A stretch of DNA of 64,000 nucleotides. It comes from Devosia yakushimensis (lineage in GTDB: Bacteria; Pseudomonadota; Alphaproteobacteria; Rhizobiales; Devosiaceae). Position 1 is the first letter of the stretch; the number at the start of each line of letters is the position of its first letter. The notes beneath the pieces are model-generated. The model saw only the letters and a program-made list of their open reading frames with translations. It did not search any database and had not been told where the DNA came from. The translations under genes were made by a program, and so were the position numbers. Below, in pieces: positions 61,709 to 64,000 of this stretch. The stretch is from the NCBI RefSeq assembly GCF_030159855.1, contig NZ_BSNG01000001.1:3286001-3350000 (forward strand). Direction: 5' to 3'.

Positions 61709-62187
61709 CCGCGCTGGCGCTGCTGCTGGTTTCCCCGGCCCTGGCGCAGGAGCCGGGCTGGCATTATTCGCCCCTGCCGGGGGAAGGCGACCGCGCCACG
61801 CTGGGATGCGCGCGGGATGGAAAACCGGAGGATTTCGCGTGCCTTGCGGTACGCTGCGAGGATGATTTCACCACCGGGGTCCATATTCACACCAGCGACA
61901 AGGCGACGGCGCCGGGCCTCTGGGACATAACCATAGACCGCGAAGTACGCACCCTGGTTGCCGAACCCGCCCTGCCCTATGGCGGCAAATTCGTCGCGGA
62001 CGGGCCCTGGCTGCTGGAACGGCTGGCCCAGGGTGCCTATGTCTATCTGCAGAAATCGGGCGAGAGGGATGCTCCGGTCTATTTCATCGACCTGACCGGA
62101 TCGCTCTTCGCCATCAACACGGCGCTGGCCTTTTGTGCGCCACGCCTGCCCCGCCCCGGCGAACCCAATGCGGGCGGAGACGTTTAG
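61684..62187 (+). CDS. Small exported protein, function unknown
   Basis: This 167-residue protein has a signal peptide (AQIAALALLLVSPALAQ) and a mature domain with four cysteines (GCAR, FACLAVRCED, AFCAPRL). I recognise no family with confidence. A periplasmic, disulfide-bonded beta-rich domain is plausible. Overlap with the VOC gene suggests translational coupling. Confidence 0.7.
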   Translation: MGPYRAQIAALALLLVSPALAQEPGWHYSPLPGEGDRATLGCARDGKPEDFACLAVRCEDDFTTGVHIHTSDKATAPGLWDITIDREVRTLVAEPALPYGGKFVADGPWLLERLAQGAYVYLQKSGERDAPVYFIDLTGSLFAINTALAFCAPRLPRPGEPNAGGDV

Positions 62188-62213
62188 AGCATTACCACAA
62201 CAGGAGAATACCC

Positions 62214-63158
62214 ATGGATCGCCGCCCGCTCGGACGCAGTGAACTTGTCATCGAACCGCTTGTGCTGGGCGGCAATGTCTTCGGCTGGACGGTCGACGAA
62301 AAACAAGGCTTCGACATTCTGGACGCCTTTGTCGATGCCGGCTTTACCGCGCTCGACACGGCCGAGGGCTATCCCAATTGGGTGCCGGGCAATCCCCCGG
62401 GCATGAGCGAGACCATTATCGGGAAATGGCTCAAGGCGCGCGGCAATCGCGACGCCGTGCATATCATCACCAAGGTCAATTCGGGCAAGGTCAAGAACGG
62501 GCTGAGTGCCGAGGGCATCAAGACCTCGATCGAGGCCTCGCTCAAGCGGCTGCAGACCGATTATGTCGATCTCTATTTCAGCCACTGGCCCGATCCCGAT
62601 GCCAGCCACGAAGAAACCCTGGGCGCCTATGACGTGCTGATCCGCGCCGGCAAGGTGCGCGTGGTGGGGGCCTCGAACTACACCCCGCAAATGGTCCGGG
62701 ACGCCGAGGAGATTTCGGTGATCAAGTCGCTGCCGCGCTATGAAGTGCTGCAGCCCAAATACAATCTCTATGACCGCGCCGATTTCGAAGGCGAATTGCA
62801 AAAGCTCGCCATCGAGCAGGAAATCGGCACCATCGTCTATTATAGCCTCGCCTCAGGGTTCCTGACCGGCAAATACCGCTCCAAGACCGATCTCGGCAAA
62901 AGCCAGCGTGGCGGCGGCATCGAGAAATATCTCGATAAGAAGGGCGAAGCGATCCTCTCCGCCCTCGACGCGGTCGCCAAGGCCAATGACGCCACTCCCG
63001 CCGAAGTGTCGCTGGCATGGCTGGTCGCACAAAAGGGCGTCAGCGCCCCGATCGCCTCGGCGACATCAGTGGAACAGGTCAAGAGCCTCGCCAAGGGCGT
63101 CCGGCTCAAGCTCAGCGATGCGGATTTGAAGGCGCTGAGTGCTGCTGGGAAGCAGTAG
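62214..63158 (+). CDS. Aldo/keto reductase
   Basis: This 314-residue NADPH-dependent TIM-barrel reductase has LGRSELVIEPLVLGGNVFGW, the catalytic Asp/Tyr region ALDTAEGYPNW (Tyr57), VHIITKVNSG (Lys) and YVDLYFSHWPDPD. GGAGAA sits before ATG 62214. Substrate unknown. Confidence 0.93.
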   Translation: MDRRPLGRSELVIEPLVLGGNVFGWTVDEKQGFDILDAFVDAGFTALDTAEGYPNWVPGNPPGMSETIIGKWLKARGNRDAVHIITKVNSGKVKNGLSAEGIKTSIEASLKRLQTDYVDLYFSHWPDPDASHEETLGAYDVLIRAGKVRVVGASNYTPQMVRDAEEISVIKSLPRYEVLQPKYNLYDRADFEGELQKLAIEQEIGTIVYYSLASGFLTGKYRSKTDLGKSQRGGGIEKYLDKKGEAILSALDAVAKANDATPAEVSLAWLVAQKGVSAPIASATSVEQVKSLAKGVRLKLSDADLKALSAAGKQ

Positions 63159-63180
63159 ACAGACTTCCGTGGCTCTCGCC

Positions 63181-63284
63181 CACCCCACCCTCATTCCCTC
63201 CCCATCAAGGGAGGGAGGCGCAGGCACTGCCTTCTCGGTTCCATCGTCTCCCTCCCCTTGTGGGGAGGGATCAAGGGTGGGGGT
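63181..63284. repeat. Palindromic intergenic element, degenerate family B-like
   Basis: A C-rich left arm (caccccaccctcattccctccc) faces a G-rich right arm (gggagggatcaagggtggggg) with several mismatches. Smaller palindromes inside each arm (ctccccatcaagggag; ctccccttgtggggag) give the same cruciform layout as at 33691-33806. It sits between converging genes and might serve as a bidirectional terminator. Confidence 0.75.
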
Positions 63285-63305
63285 ATGAGGGCCCCAATCC
63301 GAAAT

Positions 63306-64000
63306 TTACCACTCGAAATCCGGCCCATTCTCCCTGGCGCCGAGCAAAAACACATCGGCCATCAGCCGTAGTGGCGCGGCGTCGACATCGGTTTCGTGGC
63401 GGTCGAGGAGCGTCGCGAACCGCTCATACATGGCCGCATATTCCCCGTCGCCATGCTGGAGCACCAGCTCGTCATTGACGCGCAGGCTGCGGCCGCCATT
63501 TTCGAGCTTGAGTACATCCCCGGCCATGGTCTCGACGCGGATGGTCCAGATTTCCCCGCTCTCTTCGAGCCAATTGAACCCGGCCGACAGGCCCGGCTTG
63601 TGCAGCTGGCCGGATTTGAAGGCGATCTCGACATCGACCGGGGTCTGCCGATTGGCCGGGAAGGTCAACTTGCTCGCCTCCACAAAGACCGGGAAGGGCA
63701 TGATCTTGGTGAAGATGGACATGGCATTGATGCCGGGATCGCAGACGCCGAACCCGCCCGGCTCCCAGACCCAATCCTGGCCCGGATGCCATTTGCGCAC
63801 GCTTTCGCGCCAGTCGATGCGTACCGATCTGACCCCGCTTTCGGCCAGGATATCCCGGGTGCGGTCGACCGCGGCATTATATTGGGAATGCCAAGTCTGA
63901 TAGAGCACGCGACCGAGCCGGCCGGCATAGGCGACCAGGTCGTCCAGTTCGGAAATCGTCGTCGTGGGGGGCTTTTCCATCATGACGTCCTTGCCGGCTT
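63306..64000 (-). CDS. Gfo/Idh/MocA-family oxidoreductase (5' end outside window)
   Basis: The open frame continues past the right edge, so this is the C-terminal 230 or so residues. It has MMEKPPTTTISELDDLVAYA (the EKP catalytic motif), VLYQTWHSQYNAAVDRTRDI and the C-terminal beta-sheet domain with FGVCDPGINAMSIFTKIMP. The WHSQYNAAV segment resembles galactose/sugar 1-dehydrogenases of this superfamily, but the substrate is uncertain. Confidence 0.85.
   Translation of the reverse strand, partial: AGKDVMMEKPPTTTISELDDLVAYAGRLGRVLYQTWHSQYNAAVDRTRDILAESGVRSVRIDWRESVRKWHPGQDWVWEPGGFGVCDPGINAMSIFTKIMPFPVFVEASKLTFPANRQTPVDVEIAFKSGQLHKPGLSAGFNWLEESGEIWTIRVETMAGDVLKLENGGRSLRVNDELVLQHGDGEYAAMYERFATLLDRHETDVDAAPLRLMADVFLLGARENGPDFEW

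Overview
The window reads as chromosomal DNA of an alphaproteobacterium of the order Hyphomicrobiales (Rhizobiales), probably Devosia-like. The genus is an inference. The block ahcY / ptsH (HPr) / EIIA-Man / hprK / chvG / chvI / pckA is a known rhizobial-type arrangement. A DivL-type kinase carrying tyrosine in place of the H-box histidine is also an alphaproteobacterial hallmark. From about 24.7 kb onward the sequence is uniformly GC-rich, with tightly packed housekeeping and accessory genes. The first 24.7 kb looks looser and more mosaic.

Region 1 (1-24.7 kb) is accessory DNA. It opens with a frameshifted IS3-type orfA remnant. A secreted RTX metalloprotease follows, facing its own type I ABC exporter and membrane-fusion protein, plus a small exported protein and an O-acyltransferase. 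Then comes a surface-polysaccharide locus: a GT61-like enzyme, an NDP-hexose 2,3-dehydratase, a DUF616-GT2 fusion, the four-gene dTDP-rhamnose pathway (rfbACBD), a rhamnosyltransferase-like GT2, two different sulfotransferases and a Wzm/Wzt-type export pair. A run of 16 G lies just upstream of one sulfotransferase. The region ends in wreckage: an IS3 orfB tail, a likely tyrosine-recombinase fragment, and a collapsed CoA-transferase/thiolase operon lying next to a tRNA-Arg(CCG) gene. This suggests an old genomic island that makes and exports a sulfated, rhamnose-containing glycan.

Region 2 (25-36 kb) has a lipoprotein lytic transglycosylase, a hybrid PAS histidine kinase, polA, two small phosphotransferase-type genes, tsaE and divL.

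Region 3 (36.7-46.7 kb) holds ahcY and the nitrogen-PTS/HprK/ChvGI/pckA block, which couples carbon and envelope signalling to gluconeogenesis. Four unrelated genes sit between ahcY and ptsH: a TetR regulator, a membrane protein, a DUF2937 protein and an AAC(3)-type acetyltransferase. The TetR gene and its neighbour share an almost identical 20-bp putative operator.

Region 4 (47-64 kb) has a SleB-type cell-wall hydrolase, a HAD phosphatase, selO, a gamma-carbonic anhydrase, a DeoR regulator, a CHASE-PAS-GGDEF-EAL protein, two Gfo/Idh/MocA oxidoreductases, a full dppABCDF-type peptide importer, a VOC protein, a small exported protein and an aldo/keto reductase.

Two families of intergenic palindromic repeats, REP/MITE-like, are scattered through regions 2-4.
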